Assembly: GCF_000344685.1 (NCBI RefSeq)
Contig: NW_006920410.1
Location: 2,180,693 to 2,244,692 of the forward strand
Direction of reading: 5' to 3'
Source: Gloeophyllum trabeum ATCC 11539
Lineage: Eukaryota; Basidiomycota; Agaricomycetes; Gloeophyllales; Gloeophyllaceae
Length of the DNA stretch: 64,000 bases
Under the pieces are notes generated by a model. It was not told the DNA's origin and ran no database searches. It saw only the letters and a list, made by a program, of their open reading frames with translations. This document shows positions 54,501-64,000 of the stretch, one piece after another. Each line of letters begins with the position of its first letter. Position 1 is the first letter of the stretch. Both the position numbers and the translations under genes were made by a program.

Positions 54501-56163
54501 ACCATGAATGGTTTCAATACCTTCAGAAGGAGATCCAGCAGCATTATGTAGGCCCTGATTGTTACTGGCAAGCTCCCGGGGAAAGTCCCTTCTCGGACGT
54601 CTCGAAGTTCTTTGGCAACGCATGGTGGATACCCTTTCCGCCGACGGTGGTCTGTGTTTCTCGCCATCACGTCAAGCCGGATCTGACGTGAGATGCAGGT
54701 TTTGCGCTACGACGATGGCCCTTTGGCGGTTTTGCGCAGCGTTGGTGAACTTGAAGAATATGTCCGACAGAACTCCAGCATCCATGTGCAGCGGAAACGG
54801 GAGATTAGGATGGCTCTCAGGGCATTAGATGGGCAACGTGTTATCTGGCCTTACGAACATGTCCAGGCGAGTTTGCATTGCACCGTCTGGTGTCCTTGTC
54901 TGACTCGGAAGTGTAGCTCGTGGGCGCCCATACCCCGTGGTGTTTTAGAGGCAGGCGTTACCAGGCGCGCAAATCGGTCAAATACCAGACCTGCCTCTTG
55001 CGTCTAAAACATCGCGGTCGCCTACTGTGGCAAGGGTTTCAGTTCGGAAGTGGCTTCGACGTGGAATTGACCTATGGCAAGAGGCTGAAAGTCGATGGTA
55101 GCATCATCGGCTTAAATGATGATTACGACCTTACCCAACCCTTGGCTCGTTTCCTCGCCCTCAACCGAGAGCTTATCCCTTACCGACTTTCATCTCTCGA
55201 GGCTGCCCTGCATCATTACAGGGAACATTTTAAGCAGGAATGTCAGTACAAATCACACGTTCTCAGTTACAGGTTCTTGTCCTACGTATATGATCAACCC
55301 CGAGATCCTGTTGTTCTCGCGGAAAGCTCCTTCGAGTATGAGCGGGACTTGCGTGTACGGGAACTTATGGCTGGTAGCGAGATCGTCTTCCAAACCAATT
55401 GGGAGCGGATGGAAGTGGTCTCTACGTCGGAGTTGGCCACTTGGTGGTACATCTTTTGGGTCAGTGGTTCATGCGGGCAGATCCAGCTTGAGCTAAATCC
55501 GATTGCAGGACGATATCTGGCGCAGGAACCATGACACTATTACCCTTCTTGAATTGCATGCCTCCGACTTCAATCCCCATTACCCCACATCTCTCGCATA
55601 CACCCCTTTACCCAGGCCTGCTTTGGAGACTTTCCTCAGGCAGAGAGGTCTTCTACACAATCCACCAAAGTGGAATGATTTCTTTGATTCAGGATTCCTC
55701 AACAAGATTTATCTTCGTATGAATGAGATAGTCTTCAAAGGATCGAGCAAGGTGCGCATGCCTCGCCACTTGGAACTTTCGCTGCGAACTCATGCCCAGA
55801 GTCGACCGACAGGTCATATGGTTTCATATTGGCAATGATCAATCCGAGTTAGACATGGAGGAACTTGATTTGCAGACCTTGACAGGACCATCTACTTTAG
55901 GGACGGGGGGTGGCACAGATCATGACGACTCTTCCATTCGTGCACGGCCAGTGTATAGATGGGAGGGTATTCTGGGTGATCCTCTCCGGAAACGGCGAGC
56001 ACACAGGTCTTGGACATCCAAGTTGGGCGCCTGGTTCGGGATCACGCCGCTTTGGAGGGCGGGCACTCCTTCCAGGGGGCTGTCTTTAGACGTTCAGTTG
56101 GAGAACGGACGATATGTTCTGATGGATGGACAAGATGATGCTAAGATACCTCACGACTCATGA
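51547..56163 (+). CDS. Large multi-pass membrane protein, unknown function
   Basis: I do not recognise a named family. Roughly 1,250-1,350 residues spread over 15 or more exons. MAVKDLIGLYESSSTTETHA opens a disordered basic N-region of about 200 residues, then PLYLPELDEYLSSLPKASFT and DNSRVLPGWRDRSTILSTVV. Membrane segments follow: TFYSLQGLMNTVQVFALLLS, IAGILIFLFWRFTRD, WGLVIITFILTVIYLPLSTM, IVLILALMTLAV, YLFAKLSTLLIVAVIDP, LLVVIAIAFFFIQCFFAPFL and VLTATTALLVAINVPG. The C-terminal half is soluble (EWFQYLQKEIQQHYVGPDCY, FGNAWWIPFPPT, VWPYEHV-like, YGKRLKVDGSIIGLNDDYDL). It ends LMDGQDDAKIPHDS. I treat it as one gene because segments stay on one strand with coherent splice sites, but a split into two genes near 54 kb is possible. 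Confidence 0.6.
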
Positions 56164-56276
56164 TATGATACCCGTACACACGCTCAATGTACATCAATGT
56201 ACTGTTAAGTTACAGGAATTCCTACTTACATCGCAGGCGCGATTTCCGGGATGAAGAACGAACTGGGGTGTGATCA

Positions 56277-58675
56277 TCAGTGTTGTAAGTGATTGAGGAT
56301 CTCCTTCCCCACTGCAGCCATGCTACTGTCTTCAGAAAACTTCTTCAACTGTTCAATACCGAGTTTCGTGCCTTTCTCGAGAAGCTCTCCTATGATGCCC
56401 GACTTCGGGGACACTGTCGCGGCTGCTTGCACAGGGGCACTGTGCTTGTCGAAGTGGTAAGGCCAGTTCTGTCTCATCTCCTCTTCCAGTGGCATGAGCT
56501 CAGCGATGAGCTCTGGATGCTGCTCAATATCTGCCCTCAGGGCAGGAAGAAGGGACTTCTGTTCCAGCACTGAAGGGTGGATGTGCTCATGGGTGACTTC
56601 ATTAGTTGAAGTGGGATATTGACGTTGAATGGTATCAGCAAGCATGAATATACCAGTGGTGGGACTAAAGGAGACTGCATCAGCGCCTGCGAATTCAACA
56701 CAAGGTGTATAAGACACACTTGTGAGGCCGCTGTTGGCCCCAAGGGGCAACTGGATCCGGTAGGGATGACAAGTAGTTCGGATCCAGGGACACCATGTCG
56801 CCGATATTCGCCTGACACTGAGCTGTCAGCGAGATAACTAGCGTGCGCTGTATCTGAAATCTTACCGCCATCCATGTAAGAGTGAGATCCGACAAATCGT
56901 GCTCTTTGAAACCGCCGCCTATCTAGAAAACTTCCGTCAGGTAACATATCGAGAGCATCTGAGTATCCTTACATCTGAATGAGACCCTGGGTTTTGACGT
57001 CAAGATACTGCAATTTCTGTCGGAGACTCGTCTGCTTACCCGTAAACCAGCACTGCATTATAGTTGGATCAGTCAAGGTGCATACGACCCTGCCCGTTCT
57101 TTCGTACCTGTTTTAGTATCTGTTTCTTCCGGCGTCCGCCTTCAGTCTGCTCGAATTTGGAGCAGTTCTAGAATAAGATCAGGCTAATTTCGGTGGAGAG
57201 TGGTGGATCGCCGTACGAAGTCCGCCCGTGTTTCATTCAAAGCTAAGGCTTGATAAGCTCGTTCTATATGCTCCCCTAGCTTCGCGTCACTGAAGCCATA
57301 CAATTTCTTCACTTCCTTGGAGTGTATGGTCAACTCTTCGGGTAATCCGACGGATCCTACGGTATCGAAAACTCCAACGGATCTGACGCGGCTCAACCAA
57401 TCGATCAGTGTGGCAGATAGCTCGAATATGCTCACTTGATAGAAAATGTGTCCTGGTCTGAATCTGCTCTCCTTTTACCAGGAGAATCTTTCTGTATCCA
57501 CGGCGCAAGAATCCTATCGCACTCTGCCTTCTCTACGATGTCTGTTAAGCGTAAGCTACAGGCTGCGGATTGACTATGCACACCCTTGTCATCCTGGCTC
57601 TTAGAACGCTTCTGATACGCGATGAAGAGATCCGCAAATACATCCATGTCGGTCCGATCAAGGACGCCGATTTCCCCCTGTAACAAAGACGGTAAGCCAC
57701 TGACAGACATGATAATGAAGTCATGTCCAACGACTTACAATTAGAGATGCCACCATGCGTGCAGTATAGGCACCCTTGAGTGCTGGTGAGTAATTCGCGT
57801 CCCATCATATCCGCATGGGCGTGACTCACTCTAGAAAACCCAAACAGGAATATCTAGGGCACCAAAGTCAAATGGAATACACCTTGAGGGGGGCAATAGC
57901 CTACCTCGTCGCCAGGTTGATAATTGCTGACAATAAGACGTCACTTCTGTGCTCATTACAACAGCTTAAATGATACATACTGCGCAATGAAGGCATAAGC
58001 CTCCTGCACCTTATCACCTACATACCACGGTCAGTGAGGTGCACGTTATAAAACTCGAAGCGAAGGACCTAATGACGAGCCAGTCGGTCCTACGAATGTA
58101 CACGTCAGCTGGACCCGTATAGAGTAGATGGCTGCGGTGTGTTAACCCACCTTCCACGAGTTCCGCGTACCAGTTCTTGGCGCTGCCTATTCCGGACTGA
58201 TAGAACACTATCTGAGGGATTGGAGGCTGGCTGTTGACAAGACGGGTTTCAAATTAGATCTGGTACCTGTCGGTTCCGAAGAGTACATACAAGCGCTCAT
58301 CTTGGTGGTTGAACATCCTAGCAAGTCGCTACGCACATGCGGCAGGTAAGATCGATCGCTTTTGTTCGAAGTTCGTAGTGTCATCCGGCGTGTAGGACAT
58401 ACCAGGATGTTTGTGTACTTCCATCTCTGTTCCACTATGATCCCATCCTGCCAAGTCCTTTCAAGTTAAGGACCCGCAGCCTCAAGTCAGCCTGTCGTAT
58501 AATGCCTTAAAGCTTTCGAAAGATGTCCTTACCCATCGCAGCAAACGATAATACGTTTCTTGATTCTGGAAGTCCAACGAGGGTTTTCTGCGGCCTCGGG
58601 GTCCGTCAGGGTCCTCCGAGGAGATTGCGATCGGTCTATGCTGGCCTTCTGGTCAGGGTTTGGAATAACGGACAT
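56277..58675 (-). CDS. DUF2235 alpha/beta hydrolase (Tle1-like fold)
   Basis: Hydrolase of the DUF2235 family. The same fold occurs in bacterial Tle1 phospholipases; fungal members are numerous and mostly uncharacterised. It starts MSVIPNPDQKASIDRSQ. The first strand ends KKRIIVCCDGTWQD. WKYTNILRMARML, the FYQSGIGSAKNWYAELVEG block, DKVQEAYAFI and a nucleophile elbow FGFSRGAYTARMVASLIG (G-x-S-x-G) follow. Next come VGVFDTVGSVGLPEEL and KLYGFSDAKLGEHIERAYQA, LALNETRADF. The C-terminal region, with WPYHFDKHSAPVQAAATVSP and LGIEQLKKFSEDSSMAAV, ends KEILNHLQH. About ten introns, one splitting the elbow between FGFSR and GAYTAR. The substrate is unknown; no signal peptide seen. Confidence 0.85.
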
Positions 58676-59088
58676 CCTCAAGCTTAGTCGACGTGCAGTA
58701 TACTAGTAGTACCGCGGGTATTATGGCACCCAGTACAGCGGTTCTGCGGTTATGTTATACGTCAGTGCGGGAGGCAGTGGCCATTGCCCTCATCATGATA
58801 TCATGTTCTCAGCTCTGCTTCATACTAGCGGAGGTAGGGGAAACCGGTAGGCACGATCTCGTCGGACGTAGATGGAACATGCTACATATTTGAAACCAGC
58901 GCCTGTCCAGCTTGTGTCCAGCTTCTGGACTACCCCCCCAACAGGTACATTTCATACAACCTGAACCTCCTCGAGTACATTTATTATAAACAAAGATTAC
59001 CGATAAGTACAATATCCGAGATGTAAGAAGGTCCGGTTTGTGTTAGGCTCTCTAAAGCCACAGCTATCTATGATAGATGTGAGAATAG
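58676..59088. other. Intergenic region, DUF2235 start / NUS1 end
   Basis: About 0.4 kb holding the DUF2235 promoter and NUS1 3' flank. No gene seen. Confidence 0.45.
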
Positions 59089-60275
59089 CTACTTGCCGAA
59101 ACGCATCTCGGCAAGAGCATATTCGTCTAAAGCTCTTCTGAAGTCCAGTTCGGTCAAAGCAGAAGGGGTAGTCCGGGTTCTGCTTTTGAAGGGATTCCAA
59201 TTTCGCCGTTGATGTCTATTATGACTGCCGGACACATCAGAGGCGCCGCCCATTGGTAGAACTTGGAGCAACTTACGAGATTTCAGTCAGGCGTATTTGC
59301 CATGGAGGAAATCCGTATAGCTCTAGAGGTGCCGGGTCCTGCGTAGGTTGAGAAACGTAATGGACCATTATGAGATCCGGAGCTGGGAAGCCCTGGGGAC
59401 CTAGATTGTTTACGTAGTTAACGCAAGTGAACCAGTACGACACAAGTACCTATAGGCACAGACCTTCCAATATAGAGTTTATATCCTCAATCGAAAGCTT
59501 AGCTTTATCCTCAGGGATCTCAAAGTCTTGGCTTCCGGCATCCTTTAGGCGTCGCATAATGGCGCGAGCCGTAGCAGCAATGGAGGCTTTCGAAGAGGCC
59601 GAAGACAACAAGTCAAGGGTGAACGGACTTGTCGAGGTTGTCTCTTCCGAGTCTGCATCTGTATTAGTAGATAGCACATGCGGAAAGAAGACTGATTCAC
59701 GCTTGGTTCGCCGGCGTTTTACCGAAGATTTCTTTTCGTGCACCTTCGGAAACCGTAGCGTGATAATTCCAAAATGTTGCTTGGTCAGGTCACTACTCTT
59801 CACTGAGAGCGACATCGAGTCGCCCTCGTCCGAGAGAGGAGGCGTTAGGGGGTATTCATATTCTGAATCTGAGCTTTCGTATTCAGACACACAAGCACTC
59901 GCGTCGTCTAGATCCAAGGTCTGTTGCAGCTCTCGGAGTTCTTTGGTCAAGATACCTGGGCAGGCCCTCGTATCATGAGAAATACACAACCTGACACATG
60001 TACTCACTTTGACGCTCGTAGACAGTCAGGCGTCGGACACCCGCTATTTTTGCCCATGAGGCAGCGTCTCGCACTGACTGCAAACAGCAAGCAACCGTGT
60101 CCTCGTCCACCGCGTCATGTTCGACGACAAGAAGCAAGGCCAAATGATTCGGCAGGAGTCGGCGGGGTACAGAGAGGGGTTGGGGGGTAACCTGAGAGAA
60201 CGAGATGCGAAGGGCGGATATGAATGTCACGAACGCATAAAGCTGGTGAATGAGCCAGAGTGCCAGGGAGGACAT
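59089..60275 (-). CDS. NUS1: NUS1-like cis-prenyltransferase subunit (NgBR)
   Basis: ER-membrane partner of dehydrodolichyl diphosphate synthase, needed for dolichol and protein glycosylation. It begins MSSLALWLIHQLYAFVTFIS, an N-terminal TM segment. LPNHLALLLVVEHDAVDEDT, VACCLQSVRDAASWAKIAGV and RRLTVYERQGILTKELRELQ follow. An unusually long acidic, Ser-rich insertion (YESSDSEYEYPLTPPLSDEG) comes next, then FGIITLRFPKVHEKKS. Near the C-terminus are FPAPDLIMVHYVSQPTQDPA and LELYGFPPWQIRLTEI. The last exon ends DEYALAEMRFGK, in which RFG matches the C-terminal R-x-G motif that NgBR/Nus1 contributes to the shared active site. Three or so introns. Confidence 0.87.
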
Positions 60276-60774
60276 TGGCTAAGGATTTTTACAGAATTGG
60301 CCGGCCAAAGAAATAAAGGACAGTGGTTCTGAAGCCACCGTGGTCGCTGGCTTTTTATATGCGAGAGCTGTCAGGACATACAGAGAGTCAAAGGAGGCAA
60401 CTCAGCAGCGGACATTCTGCTTCAAGTTTGGATCGGTCCTCCACGTCCCTCCACGTGGCTCGCTAAGATGCCTGATCGAGGCAGCAACTGCCTCCGAACA
60501 TGTACACTAACCCAGTATTGCAGAGTCTTGCCTGACTGCAGCTGCAGCCGATTCTCATTCAAGGATATCACTTGTCTAGCTGACTTGAGTACAGACTGGG
60601 GGATCGTTGCGCTCAATGCAAACCTTACCTTCGCTGGATACATGCGTTTTACAGAGCAATTACCCATGAGTGACCAGTATAGGGAATTCAGTCATGTCCA
60701 ATCTCGAAGATACAGACCTCATAGTCTCTACATCGTACATATCATAGCGCATCTTAATCCAAGAGGGTTGAGCA
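60276..60774. other. Intergenic region, NUS1 / SEC17
   Basis: About 0.5 kb. It holds the NUS1 promoter and SEC17 3' flank. No gene or RNA recognised. Confidence 0.45.
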
Positions 60775-61810
60775 CTAAGTGAGGCCGCTGCCTTCTTCCT
60801 GGAGCTGCCTCTTAATCTTGAGCAAGATACCCGTCTTCCAGTTGTCCAACCGGGTCACTTGATCGAAATCAACCACCGCAGCAGTGAAAGCCTGCTCATC
60901 GCCTGCCTCAAACGCGTCGATGAGCGCGTTGAGGAAGCGAGCCTCGCGAGTGGAGGTGAACGTCGTGTCCAGTTGACTGTATCGTGTCACATTCCTCTTG
61001 GCCGCAACGGAGTCCTATTATATTAGATCCCTGTCAGTGAATTTGTTCTCCGTAAATGGTGGAACGTCCTCACCCCCATCGCGAGCGCGCACAAGGTTGC
61101 TCTCAGCCAGTACTCCTTGACGGAATACTTCGTTAATTGCGATGTCAGCGAATGATCTGCCACCTGCTCATAGCGGGCTATAGCAGCGGGGTACTCCTCC
61201 AAGTCGGCATGCAAGTCTGCTGCGTCCTTGAAGCAAGCGTTCGCAGTGCTGCGTGAGACATCAGAACACGAGCAGATGTTTATGCGAGCATCGCAACTTA
61301 CGCCTGGGCATCTTCTTGCTGGTACCATTCACCTGCCCGCTCGAAGCTGTCACAAGCTCGCCGAAGATCATTCAGCTCTTGCAAGTATATCTGACCAATC
61401 TCCTTCTCCCTATCCGCAGCCTGTCGGAAACGCCCTCCTTGAGTGAGATGTGTGATTGTCTGGGTTAACGCCTGGATGGCCACTATGTTTCTAATTGATA
61501 CAAGTTATAACTCATGACGGCTGCTTCACTCACGCTCAGGGTTGACTCTCTTATACGCCTTAGCTGCATTCCACCACGCATTCGCGGCTTCGTTACCCTC
61601 CTTGCAGTTCTCTCTGCACTCCGCCTCCCGAGCATGCGCGTCGCCAGCTTCCTTGAACAGTTTATCGATCTTGAATGCGTTAGCGGCCTGCTGGTAGAGA
61701 TCCCCGGCTTCCTCCCATTTCGTAGTGGATGACGAGAACCAACCGGTCGAAGAATTCGCCTTCTTATCTGCCTTCTCTAACAGAGACTGTGCGGGAGACT
61801 TGGAGGGCAT
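60775..61810 (-). CDS. SEC17: Alpha-SNAP (Sec17)
   Basis: Adaptor that recruits NSF/Sec18 to SNARE complexes for disassembly. About 290 residues with TPR-like helical hairpins. It begins MPSKSPAQSLLEKADKKANS. Next come FSSSTTKWEEAGDLYQQAAN, AFKIDKLFKEAGDAHAREAE and GNEAANAWWNAAKAYKRVNP. After an intron are IVAIQALTQTITHLTQGGRF, RQAADREKEIGQIYLQELND and ACDSFERAGEWYQQEDAQ. Further on are ANACFKDAADLHADLEEYPA, AIARYEQVADHSLTSQLTKY and SVKEYWLRATLCALAMG. The C-terminus DNWKTGILLKIKRQLQEEGS, GLT carries the Leu-rich end that stimulates the ATPase. Five introns. All key family blocks are present. Confidence 0.95.
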
Positions 61811-62024
61811 AGTTGATACAGTCGCGATGAGGTCACTGGTAAAGAGGCCCGCAGGCGGTCCGGATATATTCGGTAGTCTTCCTGTGGCAGTACATACAAG
61901 CACTGTGTCCGGCAAACATGTACACTCATACTTAAGAGGGGAGCTACGCCCTATCTACCTATTCGTGATGTTTAAAGAGAACGATAGTCGCAGTCGGTGG
62001 TGGCTGGCTGGCGGCGAGTAAGTA

Positions 62025-64000
62025 CTACAACTTCGCAGGCGGGTAATACGGCTGCCAGTCAACTTTCTCCACCTTGAGTTATCCCGAAGCAATCAGCCAT
62101 AGTCCGATAGAATGAAAAGGGGAATGCTAACCATCTCGGGGACCAGTTGCTTCACCGAACTGGCGCCGACCAGTTTCATAGCGGTGACGATTTCGCGCTC
62201 TAAGATGCGAACTGCCTTCACCACCCCGGCTTCCCCATACGCCTGGAGAATGTATGAGATCAATCCACTGCAGCCAGACAGAAGAATAAACGTACGCTTT
62301 GAGCATACAAGAATGGTCGACCCATTCCGACCGCTTTCGCACCCAAGCACAGGGCCTTAAGTACGTCTGCACCATAGTGAGTATAAGTCCCGGGTAACAT
62401 AGACGGCTGACGGACCTGTCCCTCGTCTAGCACCGCCATCGACATACACTAGATGCAATCTTTCAATGCATGCTTTCGTATGATGAAGTACATGGCCGAT
62501 TACCTTCGCATTTCCCGAATACGTCCGGCCGTTGCTTCCTTAACCGGTAGAGCACGTCTATCGATGGTAGCGAACTAGAATACTATGTAAACATCACTGC
62601 TTACTTTCTGACTCCACAGTACTCACGCATCGAGTTGCCGTCCTGGATAGAGGCGGTTAGGGCACGTAAGAGACAAGGAGAGTGGTACATACCGCCATGA
62701 TTCGAAATGAGAATACCGTCAACACCGGCCTCCGCAGCAAGTACAGCGTCCTGCGTAGCGGAATGAATGAGTATTGCAGAACGTATACCAGAGCACGGAG
62801 CTCTACCTCAACGCATTGTATACCTGCGAAAGGTCAGCGAAAGTGACATAGCGGACTATATTCACCTCACCCTTGATGACGATGGGCAACTTGGTAACTT
62901 TCCGTAACCAAGGGATGGTCTGGGAAGACGGTCAGTGACCACAGGGCCATAGTCAGCCATCATACATACCTTCTCCCAACTCATATTCTGGTCCACGCTC
63001 GCAATTAGGGCCCCAGCAGTTCCCATGATGTTAATGTTGCCGTCCTCCTCCTCCTCCTCTTGTACCTGAGCAGTCGTCCTGGGCTTCTCAACACCGCCCT
63101 TCGTCTCCGCCTCCGCTTCCTGAGCCTCCAGAATGTACGGCGCTCGAATATCCCTTTCCCGGTTTCCTGGAGTTATGGCATCCACCGTAAGGAAGATGGC
63201 TTTATAGCCGAGCCTTTCTGCCTCTTTCACGCGCTCTTCCGCGAGGGTGTCGTCCTTGTTCTTGTACAGCTGGAAGAAGAGGACTTGGTCTGGATGAATA
63301 CGGGCCTGAGCAATTTGCTCATAGGAGAGGGATGCATTGGACGAGACCATCTGAATGATGTTCGTCTTTCCTGCGCCCCGAGTAATATTTGCTTCCCCTA
63401 GACAGGAGTCAGAGATGAACGGGTGGCAGTAAGGTACGCCTACCAAGAGGGTGACCAAGTTTAGCGAGAGCAGCACCGCTGACAAATACCGGTATTGAAG
63501 ATTTGAACCCAAGGATTGTGGTAGATGGGTCAACTGTTTGAACAGGTCGCATGACCCGCGCGTGGAAGAATAATCGCTGGAATCCCCTCATGTTCTCGAC
63601 ATAAGCTACACGGCGTATTCAGCCATCTGTCCGGTGGCCGCTGCTACGGTGGACTTACTGATTTCATCGTCGGCAGCGGAGGAGTAGTACATTAGAGCCT
63701 TGTAAGATAGTACTTTCCGTGCTACGTCCTGCAGACAATAAGACCGGGTGTTGGAAGGTACCCAGTGCACTCACCTCCATTTCCAAGAGACTCAGAACCC
63801 TGCTGAGGGGTGGTTTCTCCCTTTGAGCCTGCTCTATCCTCAACTCATCCTTGGTCTTCGGCTTGTTTTCGCTTGCCTGGGCGACCTGCTGCGCCGAGGC
63901 GGTGTCGAGGTCTCCAAGGTGCTTCTCCTTGGGCAGGTTCTTGTCCAGGGCGTCTGGTGGATGTATAGGTTCGTACGCCGAGGTCGCATCACGTCCAGCG
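62025..64000 (-). CDS. Flavocytochrome b2-like L-lactate dehydrogenase (5' end outside window)
   Basis: FMN-dependent alpha-hydroxy-acid dehydrogenase, probably L-lactate:cytochrome c oxidoreductase (Cyb2) of the mitochondrial intermembrane space. The window holds the C-terminal part. It starts in the hinge ([20 protein letters not shown]), then [40 protein letters not shown] and [78 protein letters not shown] and [16 protein letters not shown] follow. The substrate/FMN region has [40 protein letters not shown] and [16 protein letters not shown] come near the end. The last exon ends [15 protein letters not shown]. An extra acidic loop ([16 protein letters not shown]) interrupts the barrel. 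The cytochrome b5 domain would lie beyond 64000. Confidence 0.88.

Overview
The window is nuclear DNA of a basidiomycete fungus, most likely an Agaricomycete. Almost every gene is split by many short introns of about 50-70 nt with GT..AG ends. Genes are close together on both strands. The recognisable proteins are eukaryotic housekeeping families (40S S11, alpha-SNAP, Pex16, Rab4-like GTPase, RBM39, RRP36, NUS1, PPZ-type phosphatase) mixed with families that are expanded in mushrooms (GST-like proteins, RTA1-like exporters, DUF2235 hydrolases, Ser/Thr-rich single-pass sensors). I saw no rRNA, tRNA or CRISPR. All exon joins were read by eye, so gene ends are firmer than individual splice sites.

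Layout. 0.5-12.1 kb: GST-like gene (-), TPR-less SGT1-like CS/SGS protein (+), RTA1-like membrane protein (+), dihydrofolate reductase (+), mitochondrial bL36 (-) overlapping an upstream ORF of a DMT transporter (+), an unresolved (-) coding region, PPZ-like phosphatase (-), 40S S11 (-). 12.1-20.3 kb: two related Ser/Thr-rich membrane sensors facing each other, with a TATA/GATA-equipped isochorismatase-like hydrolase between them. 20.3-32.7 kb: Rab4-like GTPase, then an accessory metabolic block: a D-serine dehydratase-like PLP enzyme, two tandem alpha/beta hydrolases, a RidA enamine/imine deaminase and two tandem allantoate-permease-type MFS transporters. 33.3-43.6 kb: RBM39, an atypical KARI-like protein, an L-rhamnose-1-dehydrogenase-like SDR, a cupin, Pex16 and a proline-rich coiled-coil protein. 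44.1-51.3 kb: a secreted protein built of ~39-residue repeats, a non-autonomous DNA transposon with terminal inverted repeats and a 10-bp target duplication, a Mnr2-like CorA transporter and RRP36. 51.5-64 kb: a large multi-pass membrane protein of unknown function, a DUF2235 hydrolase, NUS1, alpha-SNAP and the 3' part of a flavocytochrome b2-like lactate dehydrogenase that runs off the right edge.

How genes may work together. The 21.7-32.7 kb block is the most suggestive. PLP dehydratases that act on serine release 2-aminoacrylate, which RidA hydrolyses. Here both enzymes lie within 5.5 kb, separated only by duplicated esterase-like hydrolases and followed by duplicated organic-anion transporters. 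Two divergent promoters in the block carry GATA-type motifs. This would fit a nitrogen-regulated catabolic cluster, but that is inference. The best purely sequence-level discovery is the TIR element at about 45.9-46.8 kb.
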